7,380 nucleotides of DNA from Betaproteobacteria bacterium (lineage in GTDB: Bacteria; Pseudomonadota; Gammaproteobacteria; Burkholderiales; SG8-39). Shown piece after piece: positions 1-6,664 of the stretch. Within the stretch, counting starts at the first letter, position 1. Each line of letters begins with the position of its first letter. The stretch spans positions 1 to 7,380 of the forward strand of contig JAABRB010000174.1 in assembly GCA_011391185.1 (NCBI GenBank), in the 5' to 3' direction. Under the pieces are notes generated by a model that was not told where the DNA came from, did not search any database, and was given only the letters and a program-made list of their open reading frames with translations. Made by a program: the position numbers and the translations under genes.

Positions 1-480
1 GACCGCGTCGTGACGTTCGACGCGACGCGCGGCCTGATCGAGGTCGAGGCGGGAGTGCGCTGGCCGGCACTGCACGACTGGCTTCGTGACGCGCAGGGCA
101 CCGGAGGGCCCGCGTGGACGTTCCGCCAAAAGCAGACCGGCGCCGACGCGTTGAGCATCGGCGGCTTTCTTTCGGCAAACGTTCACGGCCGCGGTCTCGA
201 TCTGCCGCCGTTCGTGAGCGAAGTCGAGTCGTTCTCGCTGGTCGACGCGCACGGCGAGCTGCACCGCTGCAGTCGCTCCGAGAACGCGGACCTCTTCCGG
301 CTCGCGATCGGCGGCTACGGGCTGTTCGGCGTGATCGCGACCGTCACCCTGCGGCTCGTCCTGCGGCACAAGCTGCGTCGTATCGTGGAGATCTTCGACG
401 CCGAGGAACTCATGGCAGCGTTCGACGCGCGCATCGCTGCAGGCTTCGCGTACGGCGACTTCCAGTTCGCGACCGATCAA
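1..480 (+). pseudogene. FAD-binding oxidoreductase (PCMH/FAD_binding_4 type), fragment truncated by IS remnant
   Basis: Frame 1 is open from the first base and reads as the interior of a flavin-dependent oxidase/dehydrogenase of the FAD_binding_4 (PCMH fold) group, so the true start lies left of the window; the GTG at 10 is internal. Visible signs are a TRGLIEVEAGVRWPAL segment, then SIGGFLSANVHGRG (the GG...A..HG FAD-binding segment), VESFSLVDAHGEL, and GGYGLFGVIATVTLRL, which closes the FAD domain. The recognisable protein ends at YGDFQFATD near codon 160. The frame stays open to 702, but beyond 480 it is the antisense of a transposase and its residues no longer look like this family. The C-terminal substrate domain is absent, so the product is probably inactive. 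The family is well supported; the substrate cannot be told. Confidence 0.8.
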
Positions 481-1050
481 TGCAGGTGGATGTTCAGATT
501 GGCTGCCGAGCTAAAGCGCTGGATGAGCGTGACGCTGCTTGCTTCGGCTGCATTTCGTCCAAGCCCCGCCTGCTTGCGAAGAAAGCCCGTGATCACGCGC
601 TGCACGATGCGTAGCAGCGGCGTGAGCAACTCGGGATGGGCGGCAAAAAGAATGCGTAGCGGAATCGAAAACGACAGCACCCATTGGCGCACCGGCACAT
701 GAGGGATGACGCGATCGACCAGCCAGGCGGCGCTCTGCGCCATGCGCCGCGCATGAGGGGCAAATGCCGCGCCGCTTGCAGGAAAACGCCACCCGCTTTT
801 CGTGGCCGCACCCGGCGCAGCGCAGCCTCAGGAAGCCATGGGCAAGCATGCCGCATTCCAGGAACGCATCGAACTCGTCTTTGACAAACCGGGGCAAGCT
901 CGCCGCGCCCCCGGCTTCGACTTGCGCGAGAAATGTTTCGAGATGTTCCCGCACCAGGCAATACAGGGTCGTTTGCTCTGGCCGCCGCCGCTCGTAGTGG
1001 ACCACGTTGGCCGTCGCGGCCTGCAACGCGGGTTTGCGCTCCAGTCCCAT
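479..1050 (-). pseudogene. IS91-family transposase, frameshifted and 3'-truncated
   Basis: The N-terminal part (start MGLERKPALQAATANV at 1050) runs through LPRFVKDEFDAFLECGMLAHGFLRLRC and a cysteine-rich zinc-binding segment (RCAGC, SC, CPSC), typical of the IS91 transposase zinc domain. At about 744 the frame breaks. After CPSCAA the family normally continues with two Arg codons and MAQ, but here a single C stands in front of ATGGCGCAG, a net change of -5 nt. The second frame (743-479) continues with VRQWVLSFSIPLRILFAAHPELLTP and ends in SSAANLNIHLH, where HLH is the HUH metal-binding motif. A stop formed by flanking DNA follows at once. Roughly 190 of the usual 400-500 residues remain, and the catalytic tyrosine region is lost. 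The open frame extends upstream of 1050 to 1086, but family similarity begins at MGLERKP. The gene is dead. Confidence 0.85.
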
Positions 1051-1264
1051 CCAGGAGGAAACGCGCGAACCACGGTTGCGCGGCACCGGGACTCGGCAGC
1101 TGAAGCAAAGGGCAAGTCCACGTCAATGACGGGCACCACAAGGACGTTGAAGAACGGATGCGGGATGCGTTGCGGCGCAAACCGCGCAGTGCGGGTTGAC
1201 CGGTGCTGTGTGCCTGCGCGTCGCTGTGCGGGCACTCCACCGCGGCGCGTACTTGCGGCCCCGC
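1051..1264. other. Non-coding flank between transposase start and truncated aquaporin
   Basis: About 214 bases lie upstream of the IS91-type transposase on the minus strand and before the aquaporin fragment. Several short frames are open, but none gives a recognisable protein. The likeliest identity is the 5' untranslated end of the IS element, with the junction to the aquaporin gene near 1264. The minus-strand frame here extends the aquaporin reading frame as a foreign tail of about 46 codons ending at 1123. Confidence 0.4.
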
Positions 1265-1377
1265 AGCCCGATGCCGACTTCGGGAAACGCCGCGGCAAGC
1301 ACCGCGCTGCCGCAACCGCCGAGGACCAGCCAGAACGTGCCGATGAACTCGGCGAACATCTTGTTACGCAGCGACAT
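1264..1377 (-). pseudogene. aqpZ: Aquaporin Z, 5' fragment only
   Basis: The minus-strand reading [38 protein letters not shown] is the start and first transmembrane helix of aquaporin Z (MIP family water channel, inner membrane): [25 protein letters not shown] good Shine-Dalgarno sequence, AAAGGAG (1387-1393), stands 9 nt before the ATG, so the native start is preserved. After about codon 38 the similarity stops and the frame continues into IS-derived sequence as RGRKYAPRW, ending at 1123. The remaining five membrane helices and both NPA pore motifs are missing, so no channel can form. If translated, the product would be an 84-residue hybrid peptide with one membrane helix. The identity of the fragment is firm; the exact break is uncertain by several bases. 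Confidence 0.85.
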
Positions 1378-1386
1378 TATTGTCGA

Positions 1387-1393
1387 CTCCTTT
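1387..1393 (-). promoter_or_regulatory. Shine-Dalgarno of the aqpZ fragment
   Basis: AAAGGAG on the minus strand lies 9 nt before the ATG at 1377. It supports that ATG, rather than the internal Met seven codons in, as the native start of the truncated aquaporin gene. Confidence 0.6.
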
Positions 1394-1472
1394 GTCCTCT
1401 GACCCTGAGAGAAGCGTGTTGACTTCCAGCAGAACCCCGGACACGCGCATTGGCCGCGAAACGCGCAAGGCT

Positions 1473-1499
1473 CGCCTCCGGCGAACGCCGAGGCGTCGC
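1473..1499. terminator. Possible hairpins downstream of the Mo-hydroxylase operon
   Basis: Two overlapping stem-loops lie 46-72 bases past the stop codon of the large subunit. One has CGCC/GGCG arms around TCC (1473-1483). The other has GCGA-A-CGCC pairing with GGCG-TCGC (1481-1499; 8 bp with one bulged A). They share bases and so exclude each other. There is no T-tract, so an intrinsic terminator is only a guess. The rest of 1378-1544 holds the aquaporin leader and nothing else I can identify. Confidence 0.25.
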
Positions 1500-1544
1500 A
1501 CCCGGCCTGGATTCTATCCTGCAGCGCAGCCTTCGAGGGAGGAT

Positions 1545-4031
1545 TTATCGCTGCTCGCCGGCCCGCACCAGCTCTCGAACCTTGCGCGGCGTGAGCGGCA
1601 GCTCATCGCAGCGCACGCGATACTGCACGAGCGCGTCCTCGATCGCGCGCGAGAGCGCGCCGGGCGCGCCCATCCGGCCGCCTTCGCCACCGCCCTTGAT
1701 GCCGTACTCGGTGTATGGCGAGGGCGTCTCGACGTGCCCCACGCGAATCTCGGGCGGCATCTCGGCAAGCGTCGGGATCAGGTAGTCGGCGAACGTGCCG
1801 GTGATGAGCTGGCCGTTCTCGTCGTAGTGGAACTTCTCGTAGAGCGTGGTGCCGATGCCCTGCGCCGTGCCGCCGCGGATGTGGCCCGCGAGCGTCATCG
1901 GGTTCACCACCGTTCCCGCGTCGTGCACCGCGACGTAGTCGAGAATCGCCACCTTGCCGGTCTTCGGGTCGACTTCGACGAGCGCCAGGTGGCACATGTG
2001 CCCCATGATCGGATAGAAGATCCCGAGGTGACTGCGGTCCGCTGCCGGCATCGTCGTGAGCGGGTGGTCGTACACGTAGGCAGCGTCGATCCCGCTCGCG
2101 AAGTCGTCGCCCTCGGGCAGGTTGAGGCGGAAGTAATGGGCGAACAGCGCCACTTCGCCGATGGATTTCTCCTTGCCGGGCACCCCCTTCACGCCGATGC
2201 TGCCCGCGCGGAGCTCGAGGTCGTTCACATCGGCCTCCATCATGTGGCCGGCCACGCGCAACAGCTTTTCCTTGACCTTCTTGCTCGCGCCCACGATCGC
2301 CCCCGCGATCATCACCGTGAAGCGGCTGCCGCCCGGGCCCGTGGAATTGAAGCCGCTCTGCGTGTCCGCATAGACGATGTTGACCTGTGCCGGGTCGACC
2401 TGGAACTGCTCGGCGACGATCTGCGTCGCCATCGTCTCGGGGCTGTTGCCCCAGAAGGGCGAGCCGAGCGTGACGTGAATCGTGCCGGTCGGGTCGATGC
2501 GGATCTGCGTCGACTCCGGCGAGCTCGTCAGGGTGAAGCCCGGATTCTCGGTTCCGTTGAGCGACCAGAATTCCGTCGCGCTGAAGACGCTGCGCTCCTG
2601 GCACGTTGCCGCGCCGATGCCGACCGAGCGGCCCTGGGCGCGCGCTTCGGTGCGGATCCTCTCCCACTTCGGCAGATCGGCGATCCGCAGCGCTTCGTCG
2701 AGCACGGCCGGGTAGTTGCCGCTGTCGTACACATTGCCGCTCGGAATGACGTACGGGAACTGGTCGGGCTGGATCAGGTTTTTCCGGCGCAGCTCGATCG
2801 GATCCATCTTCAGCTCGTCGGCCGCGGCGTCGGCCATGCGCTCGAGCATCCAGTTGGTCACCTCCGATCCGAAGCCGCGGTAGGCGCCCTGCTGGCACTT
2901 GTTGGTGAGCACCGCGATCAGCTCCATGTGGATGCTGTTGATGCGGTACGGCCCGACGATCTGGCACAGCGAATTGCCGTGCGTGCCGACCCCGAACTGG
3001 AAGTAGGCTCCGTAGTCGTCGATCACCTGGAACTTGAGCGAGAGCATCGTCCCGTCGCGCTGGCACGCGAGCTCGCAGCGATAGAGACGGTCCGAGCCGT
3101 GGTTATCGCAGCTGGTGATGTTGTCGAGGCGATCCTCCAAGTATTTCACCGGGCGGCCGGCCGCACGCGCGAGCGTGCCCGCGAGCGTCATCACCTTGTG
3201 GGTGAAGAGCTTCGAGCCGAAACTTCCGCCGGTCACGCACGGGATCAGGTTGAGCTTCGACGCGGACACGCCGAGCGAGGCGCCGACCAGCCAGCCGACG
3301 TAGTTGAGGAACGAGCTGTTCGTGTACATCGTGAATTTGCCGCCACCCGGCTCGTAGGACGCGATGCAGCCGACCGTTTCGAGCGGCTGCGCGCCCGAGC
3401 GGCCCCAGCGCAGAGTGCGCTTCACGACCACGTCCGCCTTGCCGAAGTCTTCCTTGACCGGCCCGAACACGAACGTACGGTGCTGCGCAATGTTGTTCGG
3501 GCCACGCTCCGGATGGAGCACGGCGTCGCCGCTCGAGGTCATCGCGGCTTCCGGGTCGACCACGACGGGCAGGTCTTCGTACTCGACCTCGATCAGATCG
3601 CAGGCGTCTTCGGCGATGTAGCGGCTCTCGGCCACCACCGCCACCACCGCTTCGCCGACGTGGCGCACGCGATCGACAGCCAGACAGTACTGCACGACCG
3701 GCGGGCTCGCGAACTGCGCGGACGGCCCGGTCGTCTCCTTCGCTTCCGCGCCGGTGAGCACGAGGTAGACGCCCGCGAGCGCCTTGGCCTTCGCGGTGTC
3801 GATCCGCTTGATGCGGGCGTGCGCCCGGTCACTGCGCAGCACCGCGGCGTGCGCCATCTTGGGCACCACGATGTCGTCGATGTACTGGCCGTTGCCGGTC
3901 AGCAGGCGCGGGTCCTCGACCCGCTTCATGTTCTGGCCGATGTACTTGTAGCCCTTGCGCGGCGCCTCTTGCTGCCGGCTCGGTGGAATGTAGCCTTCCG
4001 CGGGAATGTGCTTCGGAAAGGTCGCGGTCAT
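1545..4031 (-). CDS. Molybdenum hydroxylase large subunit (xanthine dehydrogenase family, molybdopterin-binding)
   Basis: This 828-residue protein is the Mo-cofactor catalytic subunit of an XDH/CoxL-family hydroxylase, a normal length for three-subunit enzymes. Residues 31-160 form the a/b hammerhead domain ([28 protein letters not shown]). The Mo-cofactor domains follow: GGSFGSK at 268-274, AYRGFGSE at 383-390, TGPGGSR at 564-570, [10 protein letters not shown] at 703-712, and KGGGEGG at 779-785, where Glu783 matches the catalytic base of the family. It is not form I CO dehydrogenase, which has AYXCSFR in place of AYRGFGS. The usual GQGHET-like segment reads [10 protein letters not shown] (524-533). 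I chose the ATG at 4031 because it overlaps the small-subunit stop as ATGA and follows AAGGAGG (4039-4045) by 7 nt. An in-frame extension to 4364 only shadows the upstream gene. It is probably cytoplasmic, with no signal peptide seen. The substrate is unknown; a hydroxylation of an N-heterocycle or aldehyde is typical. Confidence 0.93.
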   Translation of the reverse strand: MTATFPKHIPAEGYIPPSRQQEAPRKGYKYIGQNMKRVEDPRLLTGNGQYIDDIVVPKMAHAAVLRSDRAHARIKRIDTAKAKALAGVYLVLTGAEAKETTGPSAQFASPPVVQYCLAVDRVRHVGEAVVAVVAESRYIAEDACDLIEVEYEDLPVVVDPEAAMTSSGDAVLHPERGPNNIAQHRTFVFGPVKEDFGKADVVVKRTLRWGRSGAQPLETVGCIASYEPGGGKFTMYTNSSFLNYVGWLVGASLGVSASKLNLIPCVTGGSFGSKLFTHKVMTLAGTLARAAGRPVKYLEDRLDNITSCDNHGSDRLYRCELACQRDGTMLSLKFQVIDDYGAYFQFGVGTHGNSLCQIVGPYRINSIHMELIAVLTNKCQQGAYRGFGSEVTNWMLERMADAAADELKMDPIELRRKNLIQPDQFPYVIPSGNVYDSGNYPAVLDEALRIADLPKWERIRTEARAQGRSVGIGAATCQERSVFSATEFWSLNGTENPGFTLTSSPESTQIRIDPTGTIHVTLGSPFWGNSPETMATQIVAEQFQVDPAQVNIVYADTQSGFNSTGPGGSRFTVMIAGAIVGASKKVKEKLLRVAGHMMEADVNDLELRAGSIGVKGVPGKEKSIGEVALFAHYFRLNLPEGDDFASGIDAAYVYDHPLTTMPAADRSHLGIFYPIMGHMCHLALVEVDPKTGKVAILDYVAVHDAGTVVNPMTLAGHIRGGTAQGIGTTLYEKFHYDENGQLITGTFADYLIPTLAEMPPEIRVGHVETPSPYTEYGIKGGGEGGRMGAPGALSRAIEDALVQYRVRCDELPLTPRKVRELVRAGEQR

Positions 4032-4510
4032 TTCGCTCCCTCCTTCATCAGCTCGACGGCCCGCTGCACGGACTCGACGATGGTGTAATAGCCGGTGCAA
4101 CGGCACAGGTTCGCGGAAATCGCATCCTCGATTTCGGCCTTCGTGGGCTGCGCGTTCCGTTCGAGCAGCTCGGTCGCCACCATCAGCATCCCGGGCGTGC
4201 AGAAGCCGCATTGCAGGCCGTGCTTTTCCCAGAAGCCCTGTTGCAGCGCGTTGAGCTTGCCGTCCTGCGCGAGCCCGTCGGCGGTGCGCAGCTCGGAGCC
4301 GTCGGCCTGCACGGCAAAGCTCAGGCAGGAGCGGACGGCTTCGCCGTCCACCAGCACCGTGCACGTGCCGCAGACGCCGTGCTCGCAGCCGACGTGCGTG
4401 GCCTTGAGGTCGAGATCCTCACGGAGGAAATCCGACAGCAGCCGGCGCGGCTCCACTGCGCGCTCGTACTGCGTGCCATTCACTTTCAGACGGATCGGAA
4501 TCAGAGCCAT
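4028..4510 (-). CDS. Molybdenum hydroxylase small subunit, 2x[2Fe-2S] (CoxS-like)
   Basis: This 160-residue protein carries the two iron-sulfur clusters that pass electrons from the Mo site to FAD. The N-terminal plant-ferredoxin-like domain has Cys42, Cys47, Cys50 (GCEHGVCGTC) and Cys62. The C-terminal helical [2Fe-2S]-binding domain has Cys101 and Cys104 (QCGFCTPGM) and Cys136 and Cys138 (NLCRCTGY). All eight ligands are present, and the length is normal for the family. The ATG at 4510 follows AGGAG by 6 nt; that site overlaps the stop of the medium-subunit gene. The stop overlaps the large-subunit start by 4 nt, which implies translational coupling and equal output of the three subunits. 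Confidence 0.95.
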   Translation of the reverse strand: MALIPIRLKVNGTQYERAVEPRRLLSDFLREDLDLKATHVGCEHGVCGTCTVLVDGEAVRSCLSFAVQADGSELRTADGLAQDGKLNALQQGFWEKHGLQCGFCTPGMLMVATELLERNAQPTKAEIEDAISANLCRCTGYYTIVESVQRAVELMKEGAK

Positions 4511-4520
4511 GGCGGTCTCC

Positions 4521-5384
4521 TCAACGTGCGCGCTCGCGCGCCGCGGTCAGGGCGCGCATGGTCAGCGTTTCGACCAGCTCGCGCTTGTAGGTCTCGTCGG
4601 CGTGATACGAGCTTCCCGGGCGAACCTCCGCGCTCGCCTTGCGGGCGGCAGATGCGATGGCGGCGTCATCGAGCGCTTTGCCGACGAGCTGCTTTTCCAC
4701 TGCGGGGAGCCGCACGCCGGGTCTTTCCATCCCCGCCACGGAGACGCTCGCGTGCGTGCACTTCCCGCCCGCGATCGTGACGAGAACGCCGACACCCGCC
4801 ATCGCGAAATCGCCCTGGCGGTTGGCGGCTTCCTGCCACGCCGCGCCCTGACCAGAACTGGCGATCGGGATCCGGATCTCGGTGACCATCTCGCCATCAG
4901 CCAGCGCCGTGGTAAGTGCACCGGTGAAGAACCCGGTCGCGGGCAGCGTCCGGGTGCCCTTGGCCTTACGCACGACGATCTTTGCATCGCACGCCGCCAG
5001 CACGGCCGGCATTTCGGAGGCCGGGTCCGCGTGGCTGATATTGCCGCCCAGCGTGCCGCGATTGCGGATCGGGCCGTGCGCAACCCATGGGTAGGCTTCC
5101 GCCATGAGCGGACAGTGCTTTGCGACGAGCGCCGATGCGAGCAGGACCGCGTGTCGCGCGAGCGCGCCAATGACGAGCTCACCCCCATCGACCCGGATGT
5201 CGGCGAGGCCCGGCAACCGGTTGATGTCGATCAGGACTGCGGGCTTCACGAGCCGCAGGTTCATCATCGGCACGAGGCTCTGTCCACCGGCGAGAATTTT
5301 GCCGGTCGACGCGTGGCGCGCGAGCGCATCGAGCGCCTCCGGCAGCGAACCCGGCCGGATGTACTCAAACGGAGCTGGTTTCAC
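4521..5384 (-). CDS. Molybdenum hydroxylase medium subunit, FAD-binding (CoxM-like)
   Basis: This protein of about 287 residues is the flavoprotein subunit that takes electrons from the iron-sulfur subunit. It has a PCMH-type FAD domain with AGGQSLVPMMNLRL near residues 32-45 and RNRGTLGGNISHADPASE near 107-124, the two standard FAD-contact segments. A CO dehydrogenase flavoprotein C-terminal domain follows (FAMAGVGVLVTI onwards, then YKRELVETLTMRAL). Start choice: AAAGGAG (5391-5397) directly touches the ATG at 5390, leaving no spacer. The GTG two codons later (5384) has a 6-nt spacer and gives MKPAPFEYIRP, the usual N-terminus in this family, so I use the GTG. Annotation from the ATG would add only two residues. 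This is the first gene of the operon, 10 nt ahead of the small subunit. No adjacent maturation genes (XdhC, CoxDEF-like) lie in the window. Confidence 0.92.
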   Translation of the reverse strand: MKPAPFEYIRPGSLPEALDALARHASTGKILAGGQSLVPMMNLRLVKPAVLIDINRLPGLADIRVDGGELVIGALARHAVLLASALVAKHCPLMAEAYPWVAHGPIRNRGTLGGNISHADPASEMPAVLAACDAKIVVRKAKGTRTLPATGFFTGALTTALADGEMVTEIRIPIASSGQGAAWQEAANRQGDFAMAGVGVLVTIAGGKCTHASVSVAGMERPGVRLPAVEKQLVGKALDDAAIASAARKASAEVRPGSSYHADETYKRELVETLTMRALTAARERAR

Positions 5385-5390
5385 GTGCAT

Positions 5391-5397
5391 CTCCTTT
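5391..5397 (-). promoter_or_regulatory. Shine-Dalgarno that decides the medium-subunit start
   Basis: AAAGGAG on the minus strand abuts the ATG at 5388-5390 with no gap but lies 6 nt before the GTG at 5382-5384. Normal spacing is 5-10 nt, so it favours the GTG. Confidence 0.6.
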
Positions 5398-5434
5398 GGA
5401 GTTGGACGTTCGCCCCCGGAGCGGTCGCCATTAC

Positions 5435-5455
5435 CTGCAGGCGCCTTGCCTGCAG
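5435..5455. promoter_or_regulatory. Perfect inverted repeat, possible operator of the Mo-hydroxylase operon
   Basis: CTGCAGGC at 5435-5442 and GCCTGCAG at 5448-5455 are exact reverse complements around a 5-nt spacer. They lie about 45-65 bases upstream of the operon's first codon. The size and position fit a dimeric repressor or activator site, or a leader hairpin. No regulator gene is in the window, so the binding protein is unknown. Confidence 0.4.
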
Positions 5456-5511
5456 ATGTTGCACGTTGATGTCCCGGGGGAGGGTGTACGGGGTCGAGGA
5501 ACCCAGCGCAT

Positions 5512-5539
5512 AGAGTAGCGCGTGGGTGGATATGTTCAA
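5512..5539 (-). promoter_or_regulatory. Weak sigma70-like promoter candidate for the Mo-hydroxylase operon
   Basis: On the minus strand TTGAAC (5534-5539) and TACTCT (5512-5517) are 16 nt apart, about 125 bases before the first gene. The -10 match is poor. The candidate is kept mainly because its -35 lies inside a perfect palindrome. Confidence 0.2.
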
Positions 5540-5544
5540 GAACA
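5533..5544. promoter_or_regulatory. TGTTC-AA-GAACA palindrome
   Basis: A 12-base element with perfect 5-bp arms around AA sits in the divergent intergenic region and overlaps the candidate -35 of the minus-strand operon. It looks like a small dimer-binding operator. It does not fit the GTTC-N7-GAAC spacing of alphaproteobacterial LexA boxes. The remainder of 5545-5740 has no gene or convincing promoter that I can identify. Confidence 0.3.
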
Positions 5545-5756
5545 ATCGCGGCCGCCGACCTTGGTGTGTTTGATGCGAGTGCGTCTGATGCAGCGCGTCA
5601 TCGACGTCGGCCGATCGGGGAGGTTGCAGCGCAAGATTCACGGTAGCGCAGTGGGGCGATATCGCCAGCCCGTCGCGATCGGGTCTATCCTGCGCGCTTT
5701 CACCCACCACACCGTCAGGCGCAGTCAACCGAATCCGGCGAAGGAGAGCAGAAATC

Positions 5757-6581
5757 ATGGCTGCAACACAAGGCGACAAGGCCGTCCGCTTCACGGGGCT
5801 CCATGAAGGGCCGGACGCGTTTGTGATTCCGAACCCGTGGGACGCGGGCTCAGCGCGTATCCTGGCCGCAGTCGGCTTCCATGCGCTGGCGACTTCGAGC
5901 GGCGCCTGCGCCGGCGTCCTCGGCCGCCGCGACGGCAGCGTCACGCGGGAGGAAGCGCTTGCGCACGCGCGCGCCATCGTCGAGGCGACCGATCTCCCGG
6001 TGTCGGCCGATCTGGAGAAGGGGTTCGGTGACGCGCCGGCGGTCGTGGCCGAAACGATCCGCCGCGCGGCGGAGGTCGGGCTCGTCGGCGGCTCGATCGA
6101 GGACGCGACCGGCAGGAAGGACGCGCCGCTCTACGACATCGGTCTCGCGATCGAGCGCGTGGCGGCGGCGGCGGAAGTCGCGCGGGCGCTTCCCTTCCCG
6201 TTCACCCTGACCGCACGCACGGAGAACTTCCTCCGCGGTAACCCGGATCTTGAAGACACGATCAGACGCCTGCAGGCGTACGAGCGGGCGGGCGCCGACG
6301 TCCTGTTCGCGCCGGGCCTGCCCGATCTTGCGTCCGTGCGCGCGGTCTGCGCTGCGGTGTCGAAGCCGGTCAACTTCATGGTCGGCATTCGTGGCAAGTC
6401 ATTCACCGTCACCGAACTCAAGGCGGCCGGCGTCAGGCGCATCAGCCTCGCCGCATCGCTCTATCGCGCGGCGATGAGCGGCTTGCTCGAGGCAGCCCGT
6501 GAGGTCCAGGAGTCGGGCACGTTCGCCTACCTGGACCGCGGCGTGACGACGCAAGAACTGAACGGATACATGCGCGGCTGA
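5757..6581 (+). CDS. Isocitrate lyase/phosphoenolpyruvate mutase superfamily protein
   Basis: This 274-residue TIM-barrel protein belongs to the ICL/PEP mutase superfamily, enzymes that make or break C-C or P-C bonds next to a carboxylate. It shows NPWDAGSARILAAVGFHALATSSG (26-49), SADLEKGFGD (83-92, with the D-x-E-x-G-[FY]-G metal/substrate motif, Asp85 and Glu87), GGSIEDATG (111-119, Glu115) and LTARTENFLRG (151-161, Arg154). The gating loop after IED reads ATGRKDAPLYD. It has neither the KKCGH cysteine loop of (methyl)isocitrate lyases nor the NKTNS loop of PEP mutase, so it belongs to the large uncharacterised branch often labelled oxaloacetate decarboxylase/PEPM-like. The ATG at 5757 follows AAGGAG (5741-5746) by 10 nt. 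It is transcribed divergently from the Mo-hydroxylase operon. The family is secure; the substrate is unknown. Confidence 0.92.
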   Translation: MAATQGDKAVRFTGLHEGPDAFVIPNPWDAGSARILAAVGFHALATSSGACAGVLGRRDGSVTREEALAHARAIVEATDLPVSADLEKGFGDAPAVVAETIRRAAEVGLVGGSIEDATGRKDAPLYDIGLAIERVAAAAEVARALPFPFTLTARTENFLRGNPDLEDTIRRLQAYERAGADVLFAPGLPDLASVRAVCAAVSKPVNFMVGIRGKSFTVTELKAAGVRRISLAASLYRAAMSGLLEAAREVQESGTFAYLDRGVTTQELNGYMRG

Positions 6582-6608
6582 CGTAGCGCTCGATGCATCC
6601 ACCACCCC

Positions 6609-6643
6609 GGCGCTTCGCGCCACCCCTCCTCTGAGAGGAGGGG
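6609..6643. terminator. Two tandem hairpins between convergent genes, possible bidirectional terminator or dispersed repeat
   Basis: GGCGC-TTC-GCGCC (6609-6621) is followed directly by a second stem with arms CCCCTCCTCT (6623-6632) and AGAGGAGGGG (6634-6643), a perfect 10-bp match around a single G (in practice 9 bp with a TGA loop). It lies 28 bases after the PEP mutase-like stop and 22 bases from the stop of the convergent monooxygenase. No T-run follows on either strand, so rho-independent termination is uncertain. Its form also resembles short palindromic intergenic repeats common in GC-rich betaproteobacteria. Confidence 0.5.
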
Positions 6644-6664
6644 AGAATAGCCTTGCGGCCCGGC

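Larger units (their letters stand above)
479..1264 (-). mobile_element. IS91-family insertion sequence remnant
   Basis: This stretch holds a minus-strand IS91-type transposase fragment (479-1050) plus about 210 bases upstream of it that match neither neighbouring gene. The left limit is set by the abrupt change from FAD oxidoreductase to transposase near 479. The right limit is set where aquaporin homology stops near 1264. The 3' half of the transposase and the downstream origin end of the element are missing, so it cannot move by itself. I saw no terminal inverted repeats or target duplication, as expected for IS91-type elements, which move by a rolling-circle route. The outer boundaries are inferred from where the flanking genes lose homology, not from recognised IS ends. 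Confidence 0.7.

Noticed and set aside
802..1422. A 206-codon plus-strand frame over the IS remnant and aquaporin fragment.
   Set aside because: It lies antisense to recognisable transposase and aquaporin sequence and has no protein-like features of its own.
1380..4088. A 902-codon plus-strand open frame opposite the whole large-subunit gene.
   Set aside because: It is exactly antisense to a clear Mo-hydroxylase, is very rich in Arg, Ala, His and Val, and shows no domain. Long antisense frames are expected in high-GC genes with G/C at third codon positions.
4032..4364. In-frame upstream extension of the large subunit by 111 codons.
   Set aside because: It overlaps the iron-sulfur gene in another frame and its residues look random; the ATG at 4031 has a strong ribosome binding site and an ATGA overlap.
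1545..5390. Assignment as an aerobic CO dehydrogenase (coxMSL) on gene order alone.
   Set aside because: The gene order matches, but the large subunit lacks the AYXCSFR active-site loop and no cox accessory genes are visible, so CO oxidation is not supported.
4095..5513. A 472-codon plus-strand frame opposite the small and medium subunits.
   Set aside because: It is an antisense shadow of two well-supported genes, has low-complexity Arg/Ser/Ala composition and no recognisable motif.
5381..5977. A 198-codon minus-strand frame across the divergent intergenic region, and a 94-codon plus-strand frame at 5522-5806.
   Set aside because: Neither resembles a known family, both overlap the start of the PEP mutase-like gene, and no ribosome binding site was seen.
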